NCBI GenBank assembly: GCA_963781675.1
Contig: CAWAGF010000001.1
Span: 124,001-188,000, forward strand
Direction: 5' to 3'
DNA from: SCTD01 sp963781675
GTDB lineage: Bacteria; Actinomycetota; Actinomycetes; Mycobacteriales; SCTD01
Length of the DNA: 64,000 nt
Positions 54,328 through 61,972 of the stretch are shown in pieces; position 1 is the stretch's first letter, and each line of letters starts with the position of its first letter. A program made the position numbers and the translations under genes. The notes below the pieces were generated by a model. The model worked only from the letters and a program-made list of their open reading frames with translations, was not told the DNA's origin and did not search any database.

Positions 54328-54750
54328 TCAGTTGATGATCTCGGCGCGCTCGTTCGCGAGGAGGGCTGTCAGCCTCTGCCGCCAGTCCTGCAGCGCTTCG
54401 GGCGTCAGGCGTGGCCAGTCGGTCACCTCGCCGAGCACCCGGAGGGGCGCGCGACTGCGGTACGAACGCGTGGGGTTGCCGGGGAACTTCTTATCGGTCA
54501 CGTTCGGGTCGTTCTCGAACGGCCCGATGGGTGCGACGGAGTACACGCGAGGCACGGACTCACCCTGGGCGAGCTCAGCCGCGAGCTCGGCAGCGAGGCC
54601 GGCTACGTCGACGAGGGCTGTGAAGTAGATGTGGTTCATCAGGATCTCGGGGCGATAGTTCGAAGGGCGCCCTGCGATCAGGAACTCACCCGGACGGACA
54701 TCCGCAACGGTGCCGTGGAAGAACGGGCCTTCGTCGAGGGCGTCAGGCAT
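54328..54750 (-). CDS. arr: NAD(+)-rifampin ADP-ribosyltransferase
   Basis: 140 residues, the usual length of Arr. Conserved segments are PFFHGTVADVRPGEFLIAGR, RPEILMNHIYFTALVDVA, RVYSVAPIGPFENDPNVTDK, KFPGNPTRSYRSRAPLRVLG and EVTDWPRL, covering the NAD-binding His/Tyr and the FEDDPN-type loop. Arr inactivates rifampin by ADP-ribosylation, so the strain is predicted to be rifampin-tolerant. ATG start with AAGGAG upstream. The gene sits alone between two copies of a 16-bp repeat, like a cassette. Chromosomal arr genes are also common in actinobacteria without mobility. Confidence 0.95.
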   Translation of the reverse strand: MPDALDEGPFFHGTVADVRPGEFLIAGRPSNYRPEILMNHIYFTALVDVAGLAAELAAELAQGESVPRVYSVAPIGPFENDPNVTDKKFPGNPTRSYRSRAPLRVLGEVTDWPRLTPEALQDWRQRLTALLANERAEIIN

Positions 54751-54882
54751 AGGCCACTCCTTCAGTCGCTGTCCCGCGTGGACCCGGGAGTCTTGCCCGT
54801 GACCAGGGTCTTGCGGCAAGCCCCCCACCCAGCGTTACGCTGACCGTGAAGGACAACCCGAGCCCGCCTCTGGTGCCGTCAG

Positions 54883-54898
54883 CGGCATGAGCGGACGT
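54883..54898 (+). repeat. 16-bp island repeat, copy 2
   Basis: CGGCATGAGCGGACGT; identity with copy 3 extends to 17 bases. It lies 133 bp upstream of the arr start and separates arr from the next small genes. Confidence 0.65.
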
Positions 54899-54997
54899 CA
54901 TGAACTGCTTGGCCGGCCAGGCAACGCGCTTCGGCGGTGTCCGCGCAGCCTGCGGCCTGACGTTGCTTGCGCCGTGCCCGCGCAGCCACAACGGTCG

Positions 54998-55117
54998 TCA
55001 GACGACCAGGCCCTTGCGGCGGAGTCCCTCCAGGGCGCAGTCGCCGACGACTGTGTTCGTGTTACCGCCATCCTTGAGGACGAAGCCCGGGAAGGCCGCC
55101 AGCAACCACTCTGACAT
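54998..55117 (-). CDS. Short ORF of unknown status
   Basis: 39 codons, MSEWLLAAFPGFVLKDGGNT ... ALEGLRRKGLVV. It looks like the end of a small winged-helix-like or unknown protein. No ribosome site and no recognised family. It may be a gene fragment in the accessory stretch. Confidence 0.3.
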   Translation of the reverse strand: MSEWLLAAFPGFVLKDGGNTNTVVGDCALEGLRRKGLVV

Positions 55118-55145
55118 CTGCGTCAAGCACCCGCGCCGGAGGAAA

Positions 55146-55334
55146 TCATCGTGGACCTTTCGCGTCCGTGAGCAGCAGCACTTCATCGCCCGGTCCGACG
55201 CCGTAGATTAGGTGGCCGACCTCCTGACCTTCGAAGGTCGCCAGCACAAGGCTCGCCGTCCTGAGGCGCGGCCTCGAGGAGCCGGGATCCGGCTTGATGA
55301 CCTCGATAGCGAAGCGCAGACGATCAGAAGCCAT
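55146..55334 (-). CDS. Small hypothetical protein of 62 residues
   Basis: MASDRLRFAIEVIKPDPGSS, then LRTASLVLATFEGQEVGHLI and GPGDEVLLLTDAKGPR. It has a plausible beta-rich small domain. Weak ribosome site (CAGG). The base composition of the surroundings is lower in GC than the rest of the window. Function unknown. Confidence 0.4.
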   Translation of the reverse strand: MASDRLRFAIEVIKPDPGSSRPRLRTASLVLATFEGQEVGHLIYGVGPGDEVLLLTDAKGPR

Positions 55335-55493
55335 GACCTGACACTGCCGCACCAGTCCGGTCCGCACTAGATGTTGGCCTGAGTTTGCCTCGATCGTGGG
55401 GCTAGAACTCACGGTCCTGCCGAAGCCCGGAGGTCTCCTCCGGTCGTGGCGGCGGCCTTGGGCAGCGTGATGGTTGCGCGGCATCATCGCTGC

Positions 55494-56690
55494 ATGCGGG
55501 AACCCATCTTCGACGTCCTGAACCGGCATGACCGTCGTCCGGCCGAGCACAACGAGACATCGTTCGCGTTCTTGAATCGAGTCCCCGGCGGTTACTGGGA
55601 GGAAGCTCGCAGACTCGTGCAGGCATGGGCAGATCGGGTAGCCGACCCAGCGGAGTACAACGAGCTGAGCCAGCGGTTCAGGTCGCGGGACGACGAGCAG
55701 TTCCGTAGCGCCTACCTCGAGCTGTACATGCACGAGAGCCTCATCCGCGCGGGTTATGCCGTGACGATCCACCCGCCGCTGGCGCACACCACCCGAACGC
55801 CGGACTTCCTCGCGGAGCGCGACGGCAGGTGCCTGTACGTCGAGGCGATTGCGCCGGCGCTGCCCCCGAGGCCAAAGCGGCGGCCCGTCGACGGGCTGAC
55901 CTGTTCGACGTGGTGGACCGGCTCCGGCATCCGAACTTCATGCTGTGGCTCGACAGGCTTGAGGAGGGCGAGACGCCACCTGCGGCGGCCAAGCTCCGCA
56001 AGGCCCTGCGTCATTGGCTCGACGGGCTCGACCCAGACGCGATCACGAGCATCGAGGGGGCGCCCGCTCTGGTCCTGGAAGGACAACGGGTGGGCCGTGA
56101 CGTTCAGGCCAATCCCAAAGCGGCCGGACGTGCGAGGCGTCCGCGACATGGACCGCTCGATCGGTGTCTACGGCCACACGGAGGTGTCAGTCGTCGACGA
56201 TGCTCCGGCGATACGAGCTGCGTTGACCGAGAAGCACCATGCCTATGGCGATCTGGGAGCGCCCTTCGTCATCGCCGTCGGGACGTACCTCCACGACACT
56301 GAGCGCTGGCACAGCACGGCTGCAATGTACGGAGCCATGGGCGTTCAGTGGTACGAGGACGACACAGGTCAGACGGTAACGCGGGAGGTGCGCCAGCCGG
56401 GCGGCTACTTCGGCCGGCCGCCTCAGTGGGACCACAGCAACGTGTCCGGCGTGCTGCTGGTGAACCAACTCATGCCGTATGGCGTCCTGCGGGCAGACGT
56501 CGCCCTATGGCGCCACCCGGCGCCGCTCCACCCGCTGCCGGACAGCCTTGGCCTGCCAGTCACTGACCTGGCGTTGAACGGCACGACGCTCGTTGAGACG
56601 GAGCCCGACGTGGAGCCGGCCGACTTCTTCGAGCTGCCCGATCCTTGGCCGCCCGGCGACGCCTGGGCTGACGAGGAGCATCACGGTTGA
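55494..56690 (+). CDS. PD-(D/E)XK nuclease-like hypothetical protein, compensating frameshifts
   Basis: 398 residues. The N-terminal part is helical (FAFLNRVPGGYWEEARRLV, EQFRSAYLELYMHESLIRAG). HTTRTPDFLAERDGRCLYVEAIAP then resembles the PD...E core of restriction-endonuclease-fold proteins. A missing base near 55858 and an extra one near 56080 put about 75 codons out of frame; the corrected text reads ADLFDVVDRLRHPNFMLWLD ... EGAPALVLE before DNGWAVTFRPIPK. The C-terminal half is not recognised. ATG 55494 has no ribosome site. A defence or DNA-processing role is only inferred from fold and neighbourhood. Confidence 0.6.
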   Translation: MREPIFDVLNRHDRRPAEHNETSFAFLNRVPGGYWEEARRLVQAWADRVADPAEYNELSQRFRSRDDEQFRSAYLELYMHESLIRAGYAVTIHPPLAHTTRTPDFLAERDGRCLYVEAIAPALPPRPKRRPVDGLTCSTWWTGSGIRTSCCGSTGLRRARRHLRRPSSARPCVIGSTGSTQTRSRASRGRPLWSWKDNGWAVTFRPIPKRPDVRGVRDMDRSIGVYGHTEVSVVDDAPAIRAALTEKHHAYGDLGAPFVIAVGTYLHDTERWHSTAAMYGAMGVQWYEDDTGQTVTREVRQPGGYFGRPPQWDHSNVSGVLLVNQLMPYGVLRADVALWRHPAPLHPLPDSLGLPVTDLALNGTTLVETEPDVEPADFFELPDPWPPGDAWADEEHHG

Positions 56691-56743
56691 CCAGGCGGTC
56701 GTCCTGATGAACGTCAGGGCGTAGTGCGCTGGCGCCCGCTCAT

Positions 56744-56759
56744 CGGCATGAGCGGACGT
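56744..56759 (+). repeat. 16-bp island repeat, copy 3
   Basis: CGGCATGAGCGGACGT. Here the left flank makes a perfect palindrome, CCGCTCAT-CGGC-ATGAGCGG (56736-56755). It lies 54 bp after the nuclease-like gene and just before the PadR promoter. Confidence 0.65.
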
Positions 56760-56789
56760 CCAGCCGAAGCGTTGTGGTCAAGCAGGTCC

Positions 56790-56819
56790 TTGCCAACAAC
56801 AAGACGTCAGCACTACCTT
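56790..56819 (+). promoter_or_regulatory. Promoter of the padR gene (leaderless)
   Basis: TTGCCA, 18 bases, TACCTT, with the ATG seven bases after the -10 element, so the transcript probably begins at the start codon. An inverted repeat CTTG-N7-CAAG overlaps the -35 region and may be the PadR operator. Confidence 0.55.
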
Positions 56820-56826
56820 GCGCCGC

Positions 56827-57171
56827 ATGGAACCGGGTGGTGCACGGCCGCTCGCCCAGCTGCGCCGCGGCGTCCTCGAGTACTGCGTCCTGTCCCTGCT
56901 CGACCGCGAGGAGCTCTACGGCTTCGACCTGGTGCGCCGGCTCGCCGAGGTCGACGGGATGGTCGTCAGCGAGGGCACCATCTACCCGCTGCTGAGCCGG
57001 CTCCGGCGCCAGGGCTGGGTCACCACGCGCTGGGTGGAGAGCGAGTCCGGCCCGCCGCGCCGCTACTACGGGCTGAGCGACGACGGGCGCGCCGCCCTGC
57101 AGGACTTCACGGCGGAGTGGACCCGCTTCCGCGACGCCGTCGACCACTTCGTCCAGGGGAGCAGCAGATGA
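56827..57171 (+). CDS. PadR-family transcriptional regulator
   Basis: 114 residues. The winged helix spans LRRGVLEYCVLSLLDREELY and GFDLVRRLAE, then SEGTIYPLLSRLRRQGWVTT (recognition helix) and SGPPRRYYGLSDDGRAAL (wing). The C-terminal helix (DFTAEWTRFRDAVDHFVQG) is the dimerisation helix. Its stop overlaps the start of the adjacent membrane protein (ATGA), the usual PadR-DUF1700-like pair, so it probably represses its own operon in response to an unknown signal. Confidence 0.9.
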   Translation: MEPGGARPLAQLRRGVLEYCVLSLLDREELYGFDLVRRLAEVDGMVVSEGTIYPLLSRLRRQGWVTTRWVESESGPPRRYYGLSDDGRAALQDFTAEWTRFRDAVDHFVQGSSR

Positions 57172-58085
57172 GCGACGTCGACGGCCTGGTGGCCGACTAC
57201 CTGAGCCGGCTGGAGCGCGCCGCGGCCGCCCTGCCCCCCGACCGACGGCACGAGCTGGTCGAGGAGCTCCGCGCGCACATCGCCTCCGCGGCCCCCGCCG
57301 ACGAGGCGGAGGTCCGCACCCTGCTCGACCGCCTCGGCGAGCCCGAGGAGATCGCCGCGGTGGCCCACGAGGACCTGCCGGGCGCGGCGCAGGGCTGGGG
57401 GCCGCCGCCGATGGTCCCGGTGCCGCGCGGCACCGGCCAGGAGCTGGCGGCCGTCCTCCTGCTCACGGTCGGGTCGCTGCTGCCGCTCGTCGGCTGGGTC
57501 CTCGGCGTCGTGCTGCTGTGGAGCTCCCCGCTGTGGCGGCGGCGCGAGAAGCTGCTCGGCACGCTGGTCGTGCCGTTCGGTCCGGGTGGCGCCTACTACC
57601 TGCTGGCCTTCCTCCCGCTGCTGTCCGGCGGCACTGAGCAGTCCTGCGTGACCGTGAGCGGGAACGACGGCGGCTCGGACGGCGGCGAGGTCAGCTGCAC
57701 GGTCAGCGGCACCGGGGTCGGCCTGCCCGGCTGGCTCGGCCTGCTCCTGCTGCTGGTCGTCGTGGTGGCCCCGGTCCTGGTGGCGGTGCTGCTGATGCGC
57801 ACGGCCCGCCGACGGGCGCAGGAGCAGCCGGTGCTGGTGCCGCAGTACGGCCTGCCGCGGGCGCCCTCGGCCTGGGGCGGCCTGGAGGTCGCCGCCGTGG
57901 TCGTGCTGGCCTTCGGCGGCGTCGTGGTGCCGTTCGTCGGCCCGCTGGTCGGCCTCGGCCTGGTGCTCGCGTCCGCCCGCTGGACGCGCGGGGAGAAGCT
58001 CGTCGCCGCCGTGCTCAGCCTGCTGCCGCTGCTGGCCCTGCTGGCCCTGTTCGCCGTCCGCGGCGGGGAAGGAGGGGTCCTGTGA
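57168..58085 (+). CDS. PadR-linked membrane protein with DUF1700-like N-terminus
   Basis: 305 residues. The N-terminal soluble helices (VDGLVADYLSRLERAAAALP, RHELVEELRAHI, LLDRLGEPEEIAAVA) match the DUF1700/HAAS-type region found next to PadR genes. About five to six membrane helices follow (LLLTVGSLLPLVGWVLGVVL, LLLLLVVVVAPVLVAVLLM, VAAVVVLAFGGVVVPFVGPL). A Ser/Gly-rich loop with two Cys (QSCVTVSG, VSCTVSG) probably faces outside. Function unknown. Couples to padR and to the 29-residue peptide. Confidence 0.82.
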   Translation: MSDVDGLVADYLSRLERAAAALPPDRRHELVEELRAHIASAAPADEAEVRTLLDRLGEPEEIAAVAHEDLPGAAQGWGPPPMVPVPRGTGQELAAVLLLTVGSLLPLVGWVLGVVLLWSSPLWRRREKLLGTLVVPFGPGGAYYLLAFLPLLSGGTEQSCVTVSGNDGGSDGGEVSCTVSGTGVGLPGWLGLLLLLVVVVAPVLVAVLLMRTARRRAQEQPVLVPQYGLPRAPSAWGGLEVAAVVVLAFGGVVVPFVGPLVGLGLVLASARWTRGEKLVAAVLSLLPLLALLALFAVRGGEGGVL

Positions 58086-58171
58086 GCGCTCTGCTGCTCT
58101 ACCCGGTGCTGCTGCTCGGGCCGGTGCTGGCCGCCGTCTACCTGACCGTCGTGCTGCAGCGCCGCCGCTGA
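58082..58171 (+). CDS. 29-residue membrane peptide
   Basis: GTG start overlapping the upstream stop as GTGA. The peptide is one hydrophobic helix (LLLYPVLLLGPVLAAVYLTV) and ends LQRRR. It is the third gene of the padR unit. Its conserved topology and coupling argue for a real small membrane subunit, although it is very short. Confidence 0.55.
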   Translation: MSALLLYPVLLLGPVLAAVYLTVVLQRRR

Positions 58172-58175
58172 ACGA

Positions 58176-58213
58176 CGTACGGCCCGGCTCCCTGACGGGG
58201 GCCGGACCGTACG
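58176..58213. terminator. Bidirectional hairpin terminator
   Basis: CGTACGGCCCGGCTCC pairs with GGGGGCCGGACCGTACG (about 14 pairs) between the padR unit and rplI, which converge. Confidence 0.75.
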
Positions 58214-58225
58214 GGACGTGCGGGA

Positions 58226-58677
58226 CTACTTGGCGGCGACGACCTCGACGGTCAGCGTCGCCTCGACCTCCGGGTGCACCTTCACCGTGACGGTGTGGTT
58301 GCCCAGGGCCTTGATCGGCGCGCGCCAGCGTGACGAGGCGGCGGTCCAGCTTGGGCCCGCCGGCCTTGTTGACGGCCTCGACGACGTCGCTCGAGGTGAT
58401 CGAGCCGAACAGGCGGCCGCCGTCACCGGAGCGCGCCGGCAGCCGGACCTTGAGGCCGGACAGCTGCGCCTTGATCTCGTTGGCCTGGCCCGAGGTCGCG
58501 GACCTCGCGGACCTCGCGGGCGCGGCGGATGGTCGCGATCTGCTTCTCGGCACCGCGGGTGGCCAGGATGGCCAGGCCCTGCGGGACGAGGTAGTTGCGG
58601 CCGTAGCCGGGCGCGACCTCGACGACGTCGCCGGGAGCACCGAGCCCCGACACGTCCTGGGTGAGGATGAGCTTCAT
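58226..58677 (-). CDS. rplI: 50S ribosomal protein L9, two frameshifts
   Basis: 149 residues after correction. MKLILTQDVSGLGAPGDVVE and YGRNYLVPQGLA are the N-terminal RNA-binding signature. The C-domain includes LFGSITSSDVVEAVNK and IKALGNHTVTVKVHPEV. Extra single bases near 58498 and 58325 break the frame; both are removed to obtain the canonical protein. ATG 58677 is the family start; ATG 58686 (MAAMKL) is possible. Last gene of rpsF-ssb-rpsR-rplI. Confidence 0.95.
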
Positions 58678-58687
58678 CGCGGCCATG

Positions 58688-58924
58688 TCAGCGCGCCGTG
58701 GAGGTGTAGGGGAGCAGCGCCATCTCACGGCTGTTCTTGACGGCCATGGCGACGTCGCGCTGGTGCTGACGGCAGTTGCCGCTGACGCGGGAGGCGCGGA
58801 TCTTGCCGCGGTCCGAGATGTACTTGCGCAGCGTGCCGGTGTCCTTGTAGTCGACGTAGGTCACCTTGTCCTTGCAGAACTGGCAGACCTTCTTCTTGAG
58901 CTTGCGGGGCGGTGGCTTGGCCAT
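58688..58924 (-). CDS. rpsR: 30S ribosomal protein S18
   Basis: 78 residues. It carries KKKVCQFCKDK, with CxxC indicating the zinc-type paralogue, YVDYKDTGTLRKYISDRGKI and SRVSGNCRQHQRDVAMAVK. ATG start with AGGAGAT upstream. The gap to rplI is 10 bp. Actinobacteria often have a second zinc-free S18 induced under zinc limitation; this is the housekeeping copy by context. Confidence 0.97.
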   Translation of the reverse strand: MAKPPPRKLKKKVCQFCKDKVTYVDYKDTGTLRKYISDRGKIRASRVSGNCRQHQRDVAMAVKNSREMALLPYTSTAR

Positions 58925-58957
58925 CGTCGGATCTCCTGGGGAACGAAGTAGGTGGGT

Positions 58958-59485
58958 CTAGAAGGGGGGCTCGTCGGACCAGCCGCCGGAGCTCGCGGCG
59001 CCACCGGCGGGCGCGCTGGCCCACGGGTCGTCGGCCGGGGCCGAGCTCGCGCCGCCACCGCCGCCGAAGGACTGCCCGCCGCCGCCGCCGAAACCGCCGC
59101 CGCCCCCGCCGCCACCGCTGCGAGAGGCCTTGGTGACCTTCGCGGTGGCGAACTTCAGGGACGGGCCGATCTCGTCGACGTCGAGCTCGTACACCGTGCG
59201 CTTCTCGCCTTCCTTCGTCTCGTACGAGCGCTGCTTCAGGCGGCCCTGGACGATCACCGCGGTGCCCCGGGAGAGGGACTCGGCGACGTTCTCGGCGGCC
59301 TGGCGCCAGACGGAGCAGCGCAGGAACAGCGCCTCGCCGTCCTTCCACTCGTTCGTGTTCTTGTCGAAGGTGCGGGGCGTCGACGCGACGGTGAAGTTCG
59401 CGACGGCAGCCCCGGACGGGGTGAAGCGCAGCTCGGGGTCGGCGGTGAGGTTGCCGACCACGGTGATGACGGTGTCGCCTGCCAC
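58958..59485 (-). CDS. ssb: Single-stranded DNA-binding protein
   Basis: 175 residues. The OB fold spans about 1-115: TVITVVGNLTADPELRFTPSG, FLRCSVWRQAAENVAESL and VIVQGRLKQRSYE. A Gly-rich linker (GGGGGGGGFGGGGGQS) leads to the acidic protein-interaction tip WSDEPPF. GTG start with AAGGAG upstream. It binds ssDNA during replication, here between rpsF and rpsR as is standard. Confidence 0.97.
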   Translation of the reverse strand: MAGDTVITVVGNLTADPELRFTPSGAAVANFTVASTPRTFDKNTNEWKDGEALFLRCSVWRQAAENVAESLSRGTAVIVQGRLKQRSYETKEGEKRTVYELDVDEIGPSLKFATAKVTKASRSGGGGGGGGFGGGGGQSFGGGGGASSAPADDPWASAPAGGAASSGGWSDEPPF

Positions 59486-59611
59486 GGGGTTCTCCTTCTG
59501 CCCTTCCCGCGATCAGCGGGAGATGTCGAGTGTGGGTGCGTGCGCGTCAGGTGCGCACAGGTGGAGCGGGGAAGGGGCGGTGCGGTGCCGGACTGTGGTA
59601 CGAGCGGAGGA

Positions 59612-60041
59612 CTAGCTGGCGTCGGCCGGAGCGTCGGCCGGGGCCGCGTCCGCCTCCGGAGCAGCAGCCGGAGCAGCAGCCGGAGCAGCGCGGTGCCGCA
59701 GCAGCGGCGGGAGCCGCAGCCGGGGACGCCGAGGCCGGGGCGGCCTTGCTCGCGCGCAGCTCGGGCCGCATGACCTTCGTGCGCATGATCGACTCGTTGA
59801 GGTTGAGCTGGCGGTCCAGCTCCTTCATGGTGGCCGGCTCGGCCGTGAGGTCGATGACGGCGTAGATGCCCTCGGCCTTCTTGTTCATCTCGAACGAGAG
59901 CCGGCGACGGCCCCACACGTCGACCTTCTCGACAGACCCGCCGCCGTTGCGCACGACGTTGAGGAACGTGTCGAGCGAGGGAGCGATGGTCCGCTCCTCG
60001 AGGTCGGGGTCGAGGATGACCATGAGCTCGTAGTGACGCAA
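59612..60041 (-). CDS. rpsF: 30S ribosomal protein S6, TTG start, one frameshift in the tail
   Basis: 142 residues after correction. The core is LRHYELMVILDPDLEERTI, VEKVDVWGRRRLSFEMNKK, EGIYAVIDLTAEP and LNLNESIMRTKVMRPE. The tail is an Ala/Pro repeat ending ADAPADAS; an extra base near 59690, within 12-bp GGAGCAGCAGCC repeats, shifts it. TTG at 60041 is chosen because AGGAGG sits nine bases upstream and the family begins M-R-H-Y-E; an in-frame GTG at 60050 directly abuts the ribosome site and is unlikely. Confidence 0.95.
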
Positions 60042-60070
60042 GTGACCCACCTCCTCCTGTGGACTCAGCG

Positions 60071-60089
60071 GCCACGGACGATCCGTGGC
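60071..60089 (-). promoter_or_regulatory. Hairpin in the rpsF leader
   Basis: GCCACGGA and TCCGTGGC form an 8-bp stem about 30 bases upstream of the rpsF start. rpsF leaders in many bacteria carry an S6:S18-binding RNA with a conserved CCG. Whether this hairpin is that element is unclear. Confidence 0.3.
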
Positions 60090-60198
60090 AGGAGGGCGTT
60101 CGCGTCAGCAAACCTGCTGAGGCTACCAGCGCAGCGGCCCGGGTCCCCGTCCGCTGCGGACGCTAGGCCGGGGGTCCGACAGGAGCGTCCGTCGACGC

Positions 60199-61022
60199 CT
60201 AGTCCGAGACGGCGACCGGTGCGGGACCGGTCAGGCCCGAGCGGCTGCGGCGGCGGGCGGCCGGCTCGGCGAGCAGCAGGCGCACGAGCAGCGACACGAC
60301 GCCGGCGGCCAGCACGACCGCCAGCGCGGCGGGCAGGCCGTAGCCGCGGTAGCCGGCAGGTGCGCCCAGGCGGCCCGGCACGGCCAGCGGCCCGGCGGCC
60401 TCCGCGTCGCGGCTCGGGAGCGGCCTCCGGCAGCGGGCCGGCCGACTCCCCGGGCAGCTCCGGCAGCGCGATGGCCGGCGGCGGGGCGACGCCCTCCGCG
60501 GGCGGGGCCGACGGGGCGCCGAGCGAGCCGAAGCCGCCGCCGACGGGCGGGGCCTGCGCGGTGCCGCTGCCGCCGGTCGGGGACGGCGTGGGCCGGGGGG
60601 CGGCCGCGCTGCTCGGCCGGGGCTTCGGGGCGGTGCTGGCCGGCTTGGTCGGGCGCGGGCTCACGGTGTTCGCGCCGCGCAGCAGGACCGAGCCCTCGTA
60701 CGGCTCGCCCTCGGCGACCCGGTAGGTGTAGGTGCCGGCCTCGGTGATCGGGTCGGGGTGGGTGTAGCTGCGCCCGGGGAGCAGGCCGACCGGGCCGCTG
60801 TCGAGGTCCCAGTTGTCGCTCGTCGCGCGGGCGCGGTAGCCGAAGGTCGTGTCCTCGTTGACGAAGGTGATCGTGTCGCCGGCGGCGACCTCGAGGACCT
60901 TCGGCGAGACGCCCTCGGCGGTGATGGTGACGACCTTCTCGGCCGCGTGCGCGGGCGCGGCGAGCAGGAACGCGCCGAGCAGCGCGGCCAGGGCCACGAG
61001 CAGGCGGGCGAAGGACGGTCAC
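60199..61022 (-). CDS. Secreted cupredoxin-like protein with C-terminal membrane anchor, two frameshifts
   Basis: About 273 residues. The corrected N-terminus (extra base near 61012) reads MTVFARLLVALAALLGAFLL, then a cleavage site near APAHAAEK. A beta-sandwich follows: VVTITAEGVSPKVLEVAAGD, TITFVNEDTTFGYRAR and AGTYTYRVAEGEPYEGSVLL, which resembles plastocyanin/azurin-type domains but lacks a clear Cys-His-Met copper set. A Pro-rich stalk and a C-terminal helix (LPAALAVVLAAGVVSLLVRLLL) anchor it. A second extra base near 60412 lies in the stalk. Confidence 0.75.
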
Positions 61023-61086
61023 GCCCCTAGTTTCGCACCTGCTGGGCGATCTCCTGCCGGTCGTGCGTCACACCTACGCTGACCCG

Positions 61087-61849
61087 GTGCTGCAGATCGG
61101 TGCCCACGTGGGCCAGGAGGACCCCGTCGCGGAGGGGCTCGCGCGCGGCGCGGACCTGGTGCAGTTCTTCTGCGGCGACCCGCAGAGCTGGAAGAAGGCG
61201 GTCGTCCCGGAGCTGGGCGACACGTCGGCGGCTGGACCTCTACGTGCACGCGCCGTACATCGTCAACGTCGCCTCGCCGAACAACAAGATCCGCATCCCG
61301 TCGCGCAAGATCCTGCTCGACCACGCGACGGCCGCAGCCTCCGTCGGCGCCAAGGGGCTGATCGTCCACGGCGGCCACGTCACCGCCGGGGACGACCCGC
61401 AGGTCGGCGTCGAGAACTGGGTGAAGACGTTCGAGCGGATGGAGTGCCCGCTGCCCGTGCTGGTCGAGAACACCGCCGGCGGGGAGCACGCGATGGCCCG
61501 GCGCCTCGACGCGCTGGCCCGGCTGTGGGACGGGATCGGCGGCTTCCCGGGCGTCGGCTTCTGCCTGGACACCTGCCACGCGCACGCCGGCGGCGAGGAG
61601 CTGCTGGACGTCGTGGACCGCGTCACGGCGATCACCGGGCGCATCGACCTGGTGCACTGCAACGACTCGCGCGACGCCTTCGGGTCCGGGGCGGACCGGC
61701 ACGCGAACCTCGGCGACGGGCAGATCGACCGCGAGCTGCTGCTGGCCGTGGTGGCCGCCGCGGGCGCCCCCGTCGTGTGCGAGACGCCGGGCGGGCGGGA
61801 CGGCCAGGCGGCCGACATCGCCTGGCTGCGCGACAGCCTGCCCGGGTAG
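61087..61849 (+). CDS. nfo: Deoxyribonuclease IV (AP endonuclease), one frameshift
   Basis: 253 residues. Base-excision repair enzyme cutting 5' to abasic sites. It has IGAHVGQEDPVAEGL, LVQFFCGDPQSWK, YVHAPYIVNVASPN, GLIVHGGH, VLVENTAGGE, GFCLDTCHAHAGG, VHCNDSRDAFGSGADRHANL and PVVCETPG, carrying the His/Asp/Glu residues of the trinuclear zinc site. An extra G near 61225 breaks the frame after GDTSA. The GTG at 61087 is preferred: a TACGCT -10 element lies six bases upstream, suggesting a leaderless transcript. GTG 61063 is an alternative. Confidence 0.93.
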
Positions 61850-61972
61850 CGGCGGCGCCTGCCCGTACCGGTGCCGGCGGCGGCTCGTTGAGCAGCAGGA
61901 CCGCCTCCCTCCCTGGACGGAACGGTCCAAGTCGGGCAGCCTGCGCCCGAACCCACCCAGCTCGGAGCTCAC

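Noticed and set aside
54279..56759. Class 1-type integron with attC sites around arr
   Set aside because: No GTTRRRY core sites, no long imperfect palindrome of attC size and no integrase gene in the window.
58226..60041. Treating rplI, rpsF and other shifted genes as pseudogenes
   Set aside because: One-base corrections restore exact family sequence in essential genes; sequencing error is the simpler explanation.
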